Shown here: positions 53,967-62,581 of the stretch, in pieces
Layout of the letters: each line of letters opens with the position of its first letter
How positions within the stretch are numbered: position 1 is the first letter of the stretch
From: Brevundimonas sp. M20
Lineage (GTDB): Bacteria > Pseudomonadota > Alphaproteobacteria > Caulobacterales > Caulobacteraceae
Assembly (NCBI RefSeq): GCF_006547065.1
Contig: NZ_CP041243.1
Coordinates: 1,193,001 to 1,257,000, forward strand
Reading direction: 5' to 3'
Length of the DNA stretch: 64,000 bases
Notes under the pieces: model-generated
The model's database searches: none
The model's input: the letters and a program-made list of their open reading frames with translations, nothing else
Told to the model about the DNA's origin: nothing
Position numbers and translations under genes: made by a program

Positions 53967-55114
53967 TCCCCGGTCTTGCGGAACGGCGTCAGCTCCTCAG
54001 CCATCGCCCGCATCTCGGCCTCCACGGCCGGGCGCTCCCGCTCCAGATAGTCCGCCACCGGCCCGCGCAGGGCCGGGTCGGCGATGTAGTGCGCCGAATA
54101 GACGGGCGAGGGCAGGTAGCCGCGCGCGATCTTGTGGTCGCCCTGCGCCCCCGCCTCGACCCGCGACAGGCCGCGTTCGATGGCGAAGTCGATGGCCCGG
54201 TAGTAGCAAAGCTCGAAATGCAGGAAGGGGACCTCGTCCAGCGCCCCCCACTGTCGTCCGTACAGGGCGTCCCGCCCGATGAAGTTCAGCGCCCCCGCCA
54301 GCGGCGCCCCGTCGCGGAACGCCATCACCAGCGCGATCCGGTCGGCCATGGTCGCGCCGATGCGGCTGAAGAAGTCCCGCGTCAGATAGGGCCGCCCCCA
54401 CTTCCGCGCGCCGGTGTCCTGATAGAAGGCGAAGAAGGCGTCCCAGTGCGCCTCCGTGATCCCCGCCCCGGTCAGGACGCGGATATCCAGTCCGGCGTTG
54501 GCCTCGCGCCGCTCGCGCCGCACCGTCTTGCGGCGGCTTGACGACAGGGCCGACACGAAGTCGTCGAAGGTCTGATAACCGCCGTTGCGCCAGATATACT
54601 GGATGTCCTGCCGCCTCAGCAGCCCGGCCTCGCCCATCGCCTCCCACTCCTCGCGGGTGGGGAAGTTCACATGCAGGGAGGACGCGCCCAGCCGCTCCGT
54701 CAGGGCCAACGCCCCCTGGATCAGGGTCTCGCGCACCGTCGCCGCGTCGGCGTCCGGATGGCTCAGGAAGCGTGGCCCGGTCGCGGGCGTGAACGGCACG
54801 GCGTCCAGCAGCTTGGGATAGTACCGTCCACCCGCCCGCTCATAGGCGTCGGCCCAGCTGTGGTCGAAGACGTATTCGCCCTGGCTGTGGGCCTTGAGCC
54901 AGAGGGGCATGACGCCGATCACCCGGCCGTCCTCGTCCTCCAGCGCCAGATGGCGTCCGGCCCAGCCCTGTTGCGGCACAGCGCTGCCCGACGCCTCGCA
55001 GGCGTCCAGAAAATCATAGCTGACGAACGGATCGCCGGTCGGCCCGGCGCAGGCGTCCCACGCGTCACGGCCGATGTCGGCGACGGTATTGTGGACGCGG
55101 ATCTGGAAGCTCAC
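53963..55114 (-). CDS. GNAT / FemAB-like acetyltransferase (DUF482)
   Basis: 383 aa. It matches the PF04339 group with tandem GNAT folds: FVSYDFLDACEASGSAVPQQ, SLHVNFPTREEWEAM, FFAFYQDTGARKWGRPYLTR and VEAGAQGDHKIARGYLP. Substrate unknown; FemAB relatives add residues to peptidoglycan or other amines. A large palindromic repeat lies right upstream of its start. Confidence 0.88.
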   Translation of the reverse strand: MSFQIRVHNTVADIGRDAWDACAGPTGDPFVSYDFLDACEASGSAVPQQGWAGRHLALEDEDGRVIGVMPLWLKAHSQGEYVFDHSWADAYERAGGRYYPKLLDAVPFTPATGPRFLSHPDADAATVRETLIQGALALTERLGASSLHVNFPTREEWEAMGEAGLLRRQDIQYIWRNGGYQTFDDFVSALSSSRRKTVRRERREANAGLDIRVLTGAGITEAHWDAFFAFYQDTGARKWGRPYLTRDFFSRIGATMADRIALVMAFRDGAPLAGALNFIGRDALYGRQWGALDEVPFLHFELCYYRAIDFAIERGLSRVEAGAQGDHKIARGYLPSPVYSAHYIADPALRGPVADYLERERPAVEAEMRAMAEELTPFRKTGD

Positions 55115-55119
55115 CGGAA

Positions 55120-55271
55120 CCCTTCTCCCCTTGGGGGAGAAGGTGGGCGGCGAAGCCGCTCGGATGAGGGGTATGCTTCAGCCCGCGGGATGCGAGACGA
55201 TGAGCGCGAGGCCGGCAGCCCCCTCATCCGTCTCGCTCCGCGAGACACCTTCTCCCCCGAGGGGAGAAGGA
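55120..55271. repeat. Palindromic repeat with CCTTCTCCCC ends
   Basis: Ends CCTTCTCCCC-TT-GGGGGAGAAGGTG (55121-55145) and CACCTTCTCCCCCGAGGGGA (from 55246) are near mirror images, so the whole 150 bp can fold on itself, and each end can also fold alone. The middle has CCCTCATCC and GGATGAGGG in opposite orientation. A shorter relative sits at 28224-28251. Confidence 0.85.
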
Positions 55272-55286
55272 TGTTCAACGCTTGGC

Positions 55287-55745
55287 TCACTTCACCTCGA
55301 CGATCGCATCGACCTCGACCGCGAACCCCAGCGGAAGCTTGTACACGCCGACGGCCGAGCGGGCGTGACGGCCCTTGTCGCCGAACACCTCGACCATGAG
55401 GTCCGAGCAGCCGTTGATGACGGCCGGGATGGCTTCGAAATCACCGGCGGCCTGCACGAAGCCGCCCAGCTTCACCACGCGCACCACGCGCTCCAGATCG
55501 CCGTCCAGCGCGGCCGAGATCTGGGCCAGCAGGTTCACGCCGCACATGCGGGCGCCCTTCACGGCGTCTTCCTGCGACACGTCCGCGCCGACCGTGCCCT
55601 TCAGCCCGCCCGAGGCGTCGTTCGACAGCTGGCCGGAGATGTGCAGCAGATTGCCGGTCTGGACGTAGGGCACATAGTTGGCCACGGCCTTGGCCGGTTC
55701 GGGCAGTTCGATGCCGAGTTCGGCGAGACGGGCGGCGACGGTCAT
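55287..55745 (-). CDS. RidA/YjgF-family protein
   Basis: 152 aa, the longer YjgF group. Seen: LAELGIELPEPAKAVANYVP, LLHISGQLSNDA, and RSAVGVYKLPLGFAVEVDAI; the conserved arginine that binds the carboxylate in RidA is probably that of RSAVGV. RidA deaminates reactive enamines and imines, but this subgroup may differ. The start MTVAARLAELG was chosen over a repeat-derived upstream frame. Confidence 0.87.
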   Translation of the reverse strand: MTVAARLAELGIELPEPAKAVANYVPYVQTGNLLHISGQLSNDASGGLKGTVGADVSQEDAVKGARMCGVNLLAQISAALDGDLERVVRVVKLGGFVQAAGDFEAIPAVINGCSDLMVEVFGDKGRHARSAVGVYKLPLGFAVEVDAIVEVK

Positions 55746-55797
55746 GGGATTCTCCGAATGGGATTTGGGGCGGTTTAGCGCGGGGCCGGGGGTGGGG

Positions 55798-55883
55798 TGA
55801 AGAGTGCTAGTGAGCAGGAAGTGAGCGGATCGCGCTTTCCGCTCGCCACAGCAGCTCACTCCTTTGCTCACTAGCACTCTTCA
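55798..55883. repeat. Perfect 19-bp inverted repeat forming a cruciform
   Basis: The arms 55798-55816 and 55865-55883 are perfectly complementary over 19 bp. A second inner pair (AGTGAGC/GCTCACT) and a GAGCGG/CCGCTC hairpin lie in the loop. It sits between the dinB stop and the RidA-like start, both on the minus strand. The arm is made of GTGAGC/TAGTGAG words, similar in style to 21674-21778. Confidence 0.85.
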
Positions 55884-55891
55884 TTCCTCCC

Positions 55892-57136
55892 TCACTTCAA
55901 CGCCCGCCCCGCCACCACGGCCGCCTTGCCGAACTTCTGCCTCAGCGCGTCAATCGCCTTCTCGGTCTTCAGCGTCCGCGCCTCGCTGCTCTCGAACAGC
56001 GCCGCCGGGGCCTCCACCGCATCCACCACCTCGCCCATGCCGATGCCGATCAGGCGGTAGGGCACGCCCAGTTCGGGCGCCAGCAGTTCGCGCCCGGCGG
56101 CGAACAGGGCGCGCGCCGTCTGGACCGGCTCGGGCAGGCTGATCCGGCGGGTGATGATCCTGAAGTCGGTCTTGCGCAGCTTCAACACCACGACCCGGCT
56201 GGCCACCCCGTCGGCCCGCGCCTTGGACGCCAGTTTCTCGCACAGGGGCCACAGCTCGTTTTCGAGGTCCGCCACCGAGATCAGGTCCTCGTTGAACGTC
56301 GTCTCGGCGCTCATCCCCTTGCGGTCATGCTCGGGCTTCACCGCCCGGGCGTCGCGGCCATGCGCCAGATCGTGCAGGCGCAGCCCTGTCTCGCCGTATC
56401 GCTTCACCAGATCGCGCAGGTCGGCCTTCGCCAGATCCCCCACGGTGGCGTAGCCGTCGCTTTGCAGCGTCTTGCCGAACACCGGCCCGACGCCGGGCAG
56501 GATGCGCACCGACTTCGGCGCCAGCAGAGCCGTGCTCTCCGCCCCGATCACCGAAAACCCGCGCGGCTTGTCCAGTTCCGACGCGATCTTGGCCAGGAAG
56601 CGGTTGGGGGCCAGGCCGATGGACACCGTCAGCCCGACCTCCTCCTCGATCCATTTCTGCAACCGGATCAGCTGGAAGGCCGCGGGACCGCCGTTCAGCC
56701 GCTCGGTCCCCGACAGATCGATCCACGCCTCGTCCAGCGACAGGGTCTGCACCAGCGGCGTCAGCGCCCGCACCGCGCCGAAGATGCGCTCGCTCTCGGT
56801 CGCATATTTGCGGAAGTCGGGCTTCAGCACGACCGCCTCGGGACAGGCCTTCAGCGCCTTGAACATCGGCATGGCCGAATGCACCCCGTACATCCGCGCG
56901 ATGTAGCAGCAGGTCGACACCACGCCGCGCTTGCCCCCGCCGACAATCACCGGAACGTCGCGCAGCTCCGGTCGGTCGCGCTTCTCCACCGAGGCGTAGA
57001 AGGCGTCGCAGTCCAGATGGGCGAGGGTCAGGCTGGCCAGCTCGTCATGGCTGACCACCCGCCGCGACCCGCACGCGCCGCAGCGATCCAGCTTGCGCGC
57101 ATTGGTCTCCAGGCAATCGCGGCAGATGGATTTCAT
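55892..57136 (-). CDS. dinB: DNA polymerase IV with N-terminal CxxC domain
   Basis: 414 aa Y-family translesion polymerase. An extra N-terminal segment holds CRDC-x10-CGAC (Cys5, 8, 19, 22), a likely zinc knuckle absent from E. coli DinB. The palm has LAHLDCDAFYASVE (Asp42) and TLSLDEAWIDLSG; the thumb has LAPNRFLAKIASELDKPRGF and ILPGVGPVFGKTLQ. The little-finger domain follows with FNEDLISVADLENELWPLC. The start ATG was set where the knuckle begins. It is divergent from a small hypothetical gene. Confidence 0.93.
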   Translation of the reverse strand: MKSICRDCLETNARKLDRCGACGSRRVVSHDELASLTLAHLDCDAFYASVEKRDRPELRDVPVIVGGGKRGVVSTCCYIARMYGVHSAMPMFKALKACPEAVVLKPDFRKYATESERIFGAVRALTPLVQTLSLDEAWIDLSGTERLNGGPAAFQLIRLQKWIEEEVGLTVSIGLAPNRFLAKIASELDKPRGFSVIGAESTALLAPKSVRILPGVGPVFGKTLQSDGYATVGDLAKADLRDLVKRYGETGLRLHDLAHGRDARAVKPEHDRKGMSAETTFNEDLISVADLENELWPLCEKLASKARADGVASRVVVLKLRKTDFRIITRRISLPEPVQTARALFAAGRELLAPELGVPYRLIGIGMGEVVDAVEAPAALFESSEARTLKTEKAIDALRQKFGKAAVVAGRALK

Positions 57137-57241
57137 GCAGGTCAGATTGTGCCTGACGGGCCGTCCGCACGCTATCGGGATCGGGCATGCTGCTGCCACG
57201 ATACGTCCAATACTGACGCATCGGCATGCCATCCTGTCCGG

Positions 57242-57601
57242 ATGACCTGCGATCTCGCCCTCGACGACACGCCGCTTCCGGATATGGAGGAGGTTTATCG
57301 CCTCGCCGCCGCCCGCGTGACCGACGCCGTCCAACGGGGAAAGGTCGAGCTCGCCCTGCGCTGGGGGCGCATCCTCAACCTCGCCCTGCGCGACCGCCAG
57401 ATGCGCGCGCGGCTGCCGGTCACCGCCGATGAAGTCAACCAGCGCCTTGATCCGGCGCCGGAAACCCCGGCCGGGCGGGCGTCCCCGCCGTCACACCAAT
57501 TACACTCTTCACACCCGGTTTTCGACGCGCCCCCGCCGGAGCCCGTGCCCGGCCCCAACCCACCCCGTCCGCGCCTCCGCAAGCGCAGGCGACGACGATG
57601 A
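57242..57601 (+). CDS. Hypothetical protein with basic tail
   Basis: 119 aa. The N-terminal half is helical (EEVYRLAAARVTDAVQRGKV, LALRWGRILNLALRDRQMRA). The C-terminal half is disordered, Pro-rich and ends in RLRKRRRRR. Divergent from dinB with 105 bases between. No known family; the pattern is common among uncharacterised Caulobacterales proteins. Confidence 0.65.
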   Translation: MTCDLALDDTPLPDMEEVYRLAAARVTDAVQRGKVELALRWGRILNLALRDRQMRARLPVTADEVNQRLDPAPETPAGRASPPSHQLHSSHPVFDAPPPEPVPGPNPPRPRLRKRRRRR

Positions 57602-57940
57602 ATCGGGCTTCTGAACCCGAAAATCCCGCTTCTCCTCCCCGTTGGCGTCGCCAAGGGGGAGGTGGCGCGCCGCGAAGTCGCGGCGTGACGGAGGGGGTAT
57701 GCCCGCGTCCGGTCCCGAGAGCCCCTTCGAGGCGATGCTCGTTCCCCCTTGCTTTCGTCACCCTCCGGCAAGCCGCGACCGGCGAAAGACAGGTCTTGGA
57801 GGTTTGGCTTCAGCGCTGTCGTTAACCGCTGGAAAACCCCCGCTTCACGTCAACTTAAGAGAACCGTGTTGAGACTGTCAGGGAAGAAGGCAAAGCCCCC
57901 GCGCAGTCGCGCTTGAGAGGGGCGAACAGGCCGGGTGGTG
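57602..57940 (+). other. Intergenic region ahead of divK
   Basis: This 339-base gap holds three things. A small hairpin (TCGGG..CCCGA) lies right after the previous stop. A palindromic repeat at 57629-57697 starts CTCCTCCCCGTTGGCGTCGC and ends GACGGAGGGGG, of the same family as 20973 and 47511. The divK promoter region follows, with TTAACCGC (57822-57829) and TTAA (57855-57858), which resemble CtrA half-sites. No protein-coding ORF with family support is seen. Confidence 0.7.
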
Positions 57941-58306
57941 ATGTCGAAGAAGGTCCTCATCGTCGAGGATAACGAGCTGAACATGAAGCTTTTTCATGAT
58001 CTGCTCGATTCCCAGGGGTACGAGACCCTGCAGACCCGCGAGGGCTTGCAGGCGCTCGCCCTGGCGCGTCAGCATCGCCCCGACCTGATCCTGATGGATA
58101 TCCAGCTGCCCGAGATCTCGGGGCTGGAGGTCACCAAATGGCTCAAGGACGATGAAGAGCTGAACCATATCCCGGTGGTGGCCGTGACGGCCTTCGCCAT
58201 GAAGGGCGACGAGGAGCGGATCCGTCAGGGCGGCTGCGAGGCCTATATCTCCAAGCCGATCTCGGTGATGCATTTCCTTGAGGTCGTCCGGAAGCATCTG
58301 GGGTAG
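57941..58306 (+). CDS. divK: Single-domain response regulator DivK
   Basis: 121 aa, a bare receiver domain. Phosphoacceptor Asp53 ([13 protein letters not shown]), acidic pair in VEDNELN, Thr in AVTAFAM and Lys in ISKPIS are all present. In Caulobacter DivK binds kinases DivJ, PleC and DivL to control cell-cycle polarity and CtrA activity. It is followed seven bases later by pleD, as in C. crescentus. The start ATG follows two GTG codons; GGGTGGTG is the only upstream purine run. Confidence 0.93.
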   Translation: MSKKVLIVEDNELNMKLFHDLLDSQGYETLQTREGLQALALARQHRPDLILMDIQLPEISGLEVTKWLKDDEELNHIPVVAVTAFAMKGDEERIRQGGCEAYISKPISVMHFLEVVRKHLG

Positions 58307-58312
58307 GGCGGG

Positions 58313-59677
58313 ATGACGGCGCGCATCCTTGTCGTGGACGACGTTGAACCGAACGTCCGCCTGCTCGAAGCCAAGCTGACCCTCGAATACTATGAGGTGC
58401 TGACGGCCATGGACGGCCAGACGGCGCTGGACGTCGCCGCCGCCGAACGGCCCGACATCATCCTGCTGGACGTCATGATGCCCGGCATGGACGGGTTCGA
58501 GACCTGTCGCCGGCTGAAGGCCGACCCGGTCACGCGCCATATACCGGTCATTCTGGTCACCGCCCTGGACGGGCGCGAGGACAAGATCAGGGGCCTCGAA
58601 GCCGGCGCCGACGACTTCATCACCAAACCCATCGACGACGTCATCCTGTTCGCCCGCGTCAAGTCGCTGGTGCGTCTCAAGGCCGTCATGGACGAGCTGC
58701 GCGAGCGCGAGGAAAGCGGTCGTCGTTTCGGCGTCGACACCGACGGCGCGGGCCGCCTGCGCGGCTCCGGCGGCCGGGTTCTGGTCGTCGACGACAGCGC
58801 GCTTCAGGCGGGCAAGATCGTGGACCAGTTGTCGGACGATCACCGCCCGACGCATGAACCCGATCCCGCCGCCGCCCTGATCGCCGCGCGCGGTCCGGTG
58901 GACCTGATGATCGTCAATGTCTCGGCTTCGGCCTTCGACGGCCTGCGCTTCGTGGCGCAGGCGCGCTCGACCGAGGCCTCGCGCCGCGTGCCCATTCTGG
59001 CGGTGGTCGATCCGGCCGACCGCCCGCGCCTGATCAAGGCGCTGGAGCTGAGCGTCAACGACATCCTGCCCAGGCCGGTCGATCCCGAAGAACTGAACGC
59101 CCGCGCCCGCAGCCAGATCAAGCGCAAGCGCTACGCCGACTTCCTCAAGCAGAAGCTGGACTACAGCCTCGAAATGGCCGTCACCGACGCGCTGACGGGC
59201 CTGCACAACCGCCGCTACATGGCGGGCCAGCTTCAGGCCCTGATGGGCCGGGCCGGGCAGGGAGGCGACCCGGTCGCCGCCCTCGTGCTGGACATCGACC
59301 ACTTCAAGGCGGTCAACGACGGCTTCGGCCACGACGCGGGCGACGAGGTCCTGCGCGAGTTCGCCGTCCGTCTGGCCACCAATGTCCGCGCCATCGACCT
59401 GCCGTGCCGTCTGGGCGGCGAGGAGTTCGTCGTGGTCATGCCCGGCGCCTCGCTGGAGGACGCCACCCGGGTGGCCGACCGCATCCGCCGCGACGTGGCC
59501 TCCCTGCCGTTCCCGATCATGGGCGGAACCGAAAGCCTGACCATCACCGTCTCGGTCGGCGTTGCCTGCTCGACCGGCCCCGATGACACCCCCGACGCCC
59601 TGCTCAAACGCGCCGACGAAGGCGTCTACGAAGCCAAGAGCCGCGGCCGCAATCAGGTCATCGCAAGGGCGGCGTGA
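58313..59677 (+). CDS. pleD: Diguanylate cyclase response regulator PleD
   Basis: 454 aa with REC-REC-GGDEF layout. Receiver 1 keeps Asp53 (ILLDVMMPGMDGFE). Receiver 2 (about 155-270) is an adaptor. The cyclase site is GGEEF (RLGGEEFVVVMP), and the inhibitory I-site RxxD (RAID) lies five residues ahead of it, so c-di-GMP feedback is probably intact. In Caulobacter PleD drives the swarmer-to-stalked switch. It is probably in one operon with divK. Confidence 0.95.
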   Translation: MTARILVVDDVEPNVRLLEAKLTLEYYEVLTAMDGQTALDVAAAERPDIILLDVMMPGMDGFETCRRLKADPVTRHIPVILVTALDGREDKIRGLEAGADDFITKPIDDVILFARVKSLVRLKAVMDELREREESGRRFGVDTDGAGRLRGSGGRVLVVDDSALQAGKIVDQLSDDHRPTHEPDPAAALIAARGPVDLMIVNVSASAFDGLRFVAQARSTEASRRVPILAVVDPADRPRLIKALELSVNDILPRPVDPEELNARARSQIKRKRYADFLKQKLDYSLEMAVTDALTGLHNRRYMAGQLQALMGRAGQGGDPVAALVLDIDHFKAVNDGFGHDAGDEVLREFAVRLATNVRAIDLPCRLGGEEFVVVMPGASLEDATRVADRIRRDVASLPFPIMGGTESLTITVSVGVACSTGPDDTPDALLKRADEGVYEAKSRGRNQVIARAA

Positions 59678-59678
59678 G

Positions 59679-60167
59679 GTGAGGGCGGTCGGCATCGCGC
59701 TTCTGTTTGCACTGGCCCTTGCGGGGTGTCAGCCCGACCGGTCTGCTCGTCAGGACGTCGCGCCTTCCGTCCCCGAGGCCCCCGGCCCGGCGTCGGAGAC
59801 TGACTTCCCGTTCTGTGGCGGCGTCCTCAAGCCCGGCGCGGCGCGGGCCTTCTTCCAGCGTCTCGAACGGGCTCTGGACAGCGGCGAGCCCGTCCCGATG
59901 CGCTTCTATGACAAGGCCGTGGGCATCCGGTCCGGGGGGCGCTATCTGACCTTCCATCGTGACGATTTCCGCCCCGGCGCCCGCGCCCTGCTCTCGAACG
60001 CCGAGTGGCGCGAGATCGCGGATCGGGGATTCGGGGACCTTCAGGACATCGGCTGGCGGGGCTGCATGCTCGGGGACGGCAAGGCCGGGTTCCAGTCGAC
60101 CGCTGACGGCGAACTGGCCCTCCGCAGCTTTGACAAGGATCGGGCGTGGTCTAGCCTTCGCCCATGA
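59679..60167 (+). CDS. Hypothetical lipoprotein
   Basis: 162 aa from a GTG start one base after the pleD stop. The signal ends in the lipobox LAGC. The mature part has FPFCGGVLKPGAARAFFQRL and RGCMLGDGKAGFQSTADGEL, with two more cysteines. It is likely co-transcribed with pleD. No known family; a link to cell-cycle signalling is only suggested by position. Confidence 0.65.
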   Translation: MRAVGIALLFALALAGCQPDRSARQDVAPSVPEAPGPASETDFPFCGGVLKPGAARAFFQRLERALDSGEPVPMRFYDKAVGIRSGGRYLTFHRDDFRPGARALLSNAEWREIADRGFGDLQDIGWRGCMLGDGKAGFQSTADGELALRSFDKDRAWSSLRP

Positions 60168-60520
60168 CCCGCAAGACGCCGAAATCCCCGCAGGAGAAGA
60201 AGGCGCTCAGCTACGCCAACGATTGCCGCAACACCTACGGTGAGAGCGACAAGGCGTCCCGCAAGGCGATCCCGGCCCGAAAGGCCGGGGAGAACCGGCA
60301 GAGCCGCCGCAAGGCCGCCCAGGCCCTCGGCGACCTCAAGGCGCTGGACGAGGCGGGCCTGGACCTGGCCGAAAGCTCGCTGAGGCACGACGTTGAACGC
60401 GTCGGCGGCTGGAGGAAGGCCCCGGATGAGCCGCTTTCCGCGTTCCTCAAGGTGCAGGCGAAGCGCCGCTCATGGCGCGATCTGCCGCCGTCACGGACCC
60501 GCGACCCCAGGGACGCCTAA
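60164..60520 (+). CDS. Hypothetical basic protein
   Basis: 118 aa, overlapping the lipoprotein stop (ATGA). It is Lys/Arg-rich and helical (TPKSPQEKKALSYANDCRNT, SRRKAAQALGDLKALDEAGL), with a single cysteine and no membrane segment. It may bind nucleic acid (inference). Its stop shares bases with the stop of the convergent small gene. Confidence 0.65.
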   Translation: MTRKTPKSPQEKKALSYANDCRNTYGESDKASRKAIPARKAGENRQSRRKAAQALGDLKALDEAGLDLAESSLRHDVERVGGWRKAPDEPLSAFLKVQAKRRSWRDLPPSRTRDPRDA

Positions 60521-60702
60521 CGCGTCATCCACGGCTTGGACTTGCCCGCCGCGATGCGGGCCGCCTGCTCGCGCTGAAACTTGCCGCCACGCGGTGGTTG
60601 CGGCTTGGCGGCGATCCTGGCCTGCTTCAGGCGCAGCGCCCGCTGGACCGGCGTTTCGTTCTCGGGGGCGGGGGCGGGGGCGTCATCAGGCTGGTCGGTC
60701 AT
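60517..60702 (-). CDS. Small hypothetical basic protein
   Basis: 61 aa. Starts MTDQPDDAPAPAPENETPVQ, then a basic helix (RALRLKQARIAAKPQPP) and ends KSKPWMTR. The ATG was set where the acidic N terminus begins; the upstream frame is not convincing. It is of the kind often seen as an uncharacterised conserved protein in alphaproteobacteria. Confidence 0.6.
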   Translation of the reverse strand: MTDQPDDAPAPAPENETPVQRALRLKQARIAAKPQPPRGGKFQREQAARIAAGKSKPWMTR

Positions 60703-60746
60703 GGCTGCAGTCTCCCATGCCCGGCCCATGAGAGCGAGGGGCAACG

Positions 60747-60780
60747 AAAAACGCCCGGTCATCGCTGACCGGGCGTTTCG
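60747..60780. terminator. Terminator between rpmG and the small gene
   Basis: A perfect 13-bp stem (AAACGCCCGGTCA/TGACCGGGCGTTT) around a TCGC loop, with A and T runs on the two sides. It lies just downstream of rpmG on the minus strand and ends that transcript. Confidence 0.85.
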
Positions 60781-60802
60781 AAATCATCAGGCGATCAAGT
60801 GC

Positions 60803-60970
60803 TTACTTGATTTTGCCTTCCTTGAATTCGACGTGCTTCTTCACGACCGGGTCGTACTTCTTCACGACCATCTTCTCGGTCATGGTGCGGGCGTTCTTCT
60901 TGGTGACGTAGAAGAAGCCGGTGTCGGCGGTCGAGTTCAGGCGGATCTTGATGGAGGCGGGCTTGGCCAT
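60803..60970 (-). CDS. rpmG: 50S ribosomal protein L33 (zinc-free)
   Basis: 55 aa. It reads [20 protein letters not shown], then [14 protein letters not shown] and ends FKEGKIK. The family core ([12 protein letters not shown]) is clear. It has no cysteines, so it is the C-minus form that does not need zinc. It stands alone with its own terminator, near divK-pleD. Confidence 0.93.
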   Translation of the reverse strand: MAKPASIKIRLNSTADTGFFYVTKKNARTMTEKMVVKKYDPVVKKHVEFKEGKIK

Positions 60971-61100
60971 CGGAGTGAATACCTATGCGGACGGCGAAAG
61001 CCGCGGAAATGAGAGGCGCGGAACATACTCAGGCGCGGCCGGAAGTCAACGGGCGTGACGCCGCATTGAGCGGAACGCATCCAGAGGCCACCGTGTCAGC

Positions 61101-61667
61101 ATGAAAACCCTGCTCTTCACGGCCTTCGCGGCCGCCGCCGCCCTCACCACGCCCGCTCTCGCCCAGGAGGCCGCGAATCCGCAGGACGCTTTTCTGAACC
61201 GCCTGAACGCCCTGTGCGGACAGAGATTCGAGGGGCGGGTGGTCTCGACCGACGCCGCCGACGCCGATTTCCGCAACAAGCGGCTGGTCATGCATGTGCG
61301 CGACTGCGCGGCGGACGAGGTCGGGATTCCCTTCGCCGTCGGTGAGGACCGCTCGCGCCGCTGGGTCATCACCCGCACCGCTGATGGCCTGCGCCTGAAG
61401 CATGACCATCGTGACCCGCAGGGCGAGATCCACGGCTACCACATGTACGGCGGCGACACGGCGGAGGCCGGTACAGCCTCGCGGCAGCAGTTCCCGGTCG
61501 ATCAGGAGTCCATCGACCAGTTCATCGCCGGCGGCGCCCAGGTCTCGACCACCAATGTCTGGGCCGTCGAGGTGCACCCTGACCGGATGTTCGCCTATGA
61601 GCTCAGCCGCCCGGGCGGCCGCTTCTTCCGGGTGGAGTTCGACCTGACCCGGCCGGTGGCGGACTAG
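61101..61667 (+). CDS. Hypothetical secreted protein
   Basis: 188 aa with a signal peptide (cut at ALA-QEA). Core: DAFLNRLNALCGQRFEGRVV, LVMHVRDCAADEVGIPFAVG and DGLRLKHDHRDPQGEIHGYH; the two cysteines probably pair. Its beta-rich pattern is common in Caulobacterales but unnamed. The stop shares CTAG bases with the convergent DUF5990 stop. Confidence 0.65.
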   Translation: MKTLLFTAFAAAAALTTPALAQEAANPQDAFLNRLNALCGQRFEGRVVSTDAADADFRNKRLVMHVRDCAADEVGIPFAVGEDRSRRWVITRTADGLRLKHDHRDPQGEIHGYHMYGGDTAEAGTASRQQFPVDQESIDQFIAGGAQVSTTNVWAVEVHPDRMFAYELSRPGGRFFRVEFDLTRPVAD

Positions 61668-62074
61668 AGCGCGATCCAGCCCTTGATGGGCCGCACTGTC
61701 GCGCAGGCGGGCGTGCCGTCCTTGCCCCGGCCCGGCAGGACCACTTCCAGCACGGCGCCCGCGCGGGCCTTGTCCAGCAGGGCGGGCGGGATGTCGTGGA
61801 TGTCGATCTTGGCCCGGCGGCTCCATTCAGAGGCGTGGTCGCCCGCCGGGGTCCCGATGCGGATGTAGATGAAGCGTCGCTCCTTGCCCTCCCGCCGGAC
61901 GAAGGGACCGAGGAAGCGGCCGTCGTCCGACAGGCGCACGGGGACATCGAACGACAGGGCCTCGCCGGTCGCCGTCACCGGCTCGAACGGCATGTCGTCC
62001 TGCTGCAGGCTGTAGCGGACGCCGGAAACCGGGTCGGCGATGGTCAGGCGCAGGGTGATCGGGGTGTCGGCCAC
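61664..62074 (-). CDS. DUF5990-family protein
   Basis: 136 aa from a GTG start whose first base is the last base of the preceding stop. It shows ITLRLTIADPVSGVRYSLQQ, LSFDVPVRLSDDGRFLGPFV and ERRFIYIRIGTPAGDHASEW, a pattern I match to DUF5990. Function unknown. It is the second gene of a pair with a secreted protein. Confidence 0.72.
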   Translation of the reverse strand: MADTPITLRLTIADPVSGVRYSLQQDDMPFEPVTATGEALSFDVPVRLSDDGRFLGPFVRREGKERRFIYIRIGTPAGDHASEWSRRAKIDIHDIPPALLDKARAGAVLEVVLPGRGKDGTPACATVRPIKGWIAL

Positions 62075-62505
62075 TAACGGGCGTCCTTGAAGCCGTTCAG
62101 CATGGCCTCGGCCTGCTCGAGCCGCTGGAAGACGTCGGTCGCATCGCCACTGGTGCAGCCGGCGTCGAAGTTCAGCGACTCGTCCGCCTGCCCCGGTCGG
62201 GACCAGATCACACTGCCGTAGGCCCCGTCGGTGATGACCCGCTCACAGCGGAAGGGAACGCCTTCGTAGGGTGCGAACAGGGCGCGGAAACGGTCGAACT
62301 GGTCGGTGGTGACCGGAAAGATGACAGTCTCGCCCTCGCGGTTGACGTAGCGGCCTTCGCCGCCGCGGGGGAGGGTCCACTCGACCAGACGATTGCCCCA
62401 GGACTTCCAGACCAGGGTCATGCCCGCGGGCGCGTCCTGCGCGGTCGCGGGCAGGGCGGTCAGGCAGGCCGTGACGGCGGCGGCGATCAGGGCGAAACGG
62501 CGCAT
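62074..62505 (-). CDS. Hypothetical secreted protein
   Basis: 143 aa with a signal peptide (cut near ATA-QDA) and a basic N terminus. The mature domain has WGNRLVEWTLPRGGEGRYVN and FRALFAPYEGVPFRCERVIT, two cysteines. It overlaps the DUF5990 start by one base (TAGTG). RBS is GGAGGACCTGTCC upstream. Confidence 0.65.
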   Translation of the reverse strand: MRRFALIAAAVTACLTALPATAQDAPAGMTLVWKSWGNRLVEWTLPRGGEGRYVNREGETVIFPVTTDQFDRFRALFAPYEGVPFRCERVITDGAYGSVIWSRPGQADESLNFDAGCTSGDATDVFQRLEQAEAMLNGFKDAR

Positions 62506-62581
62506 GGACAGGTCCTCCGGCTGCAAGAGAACCCCCGTCCGCGGCGACTGGCAAGTCACGGCGCATCCCGCCCCGATCGCG

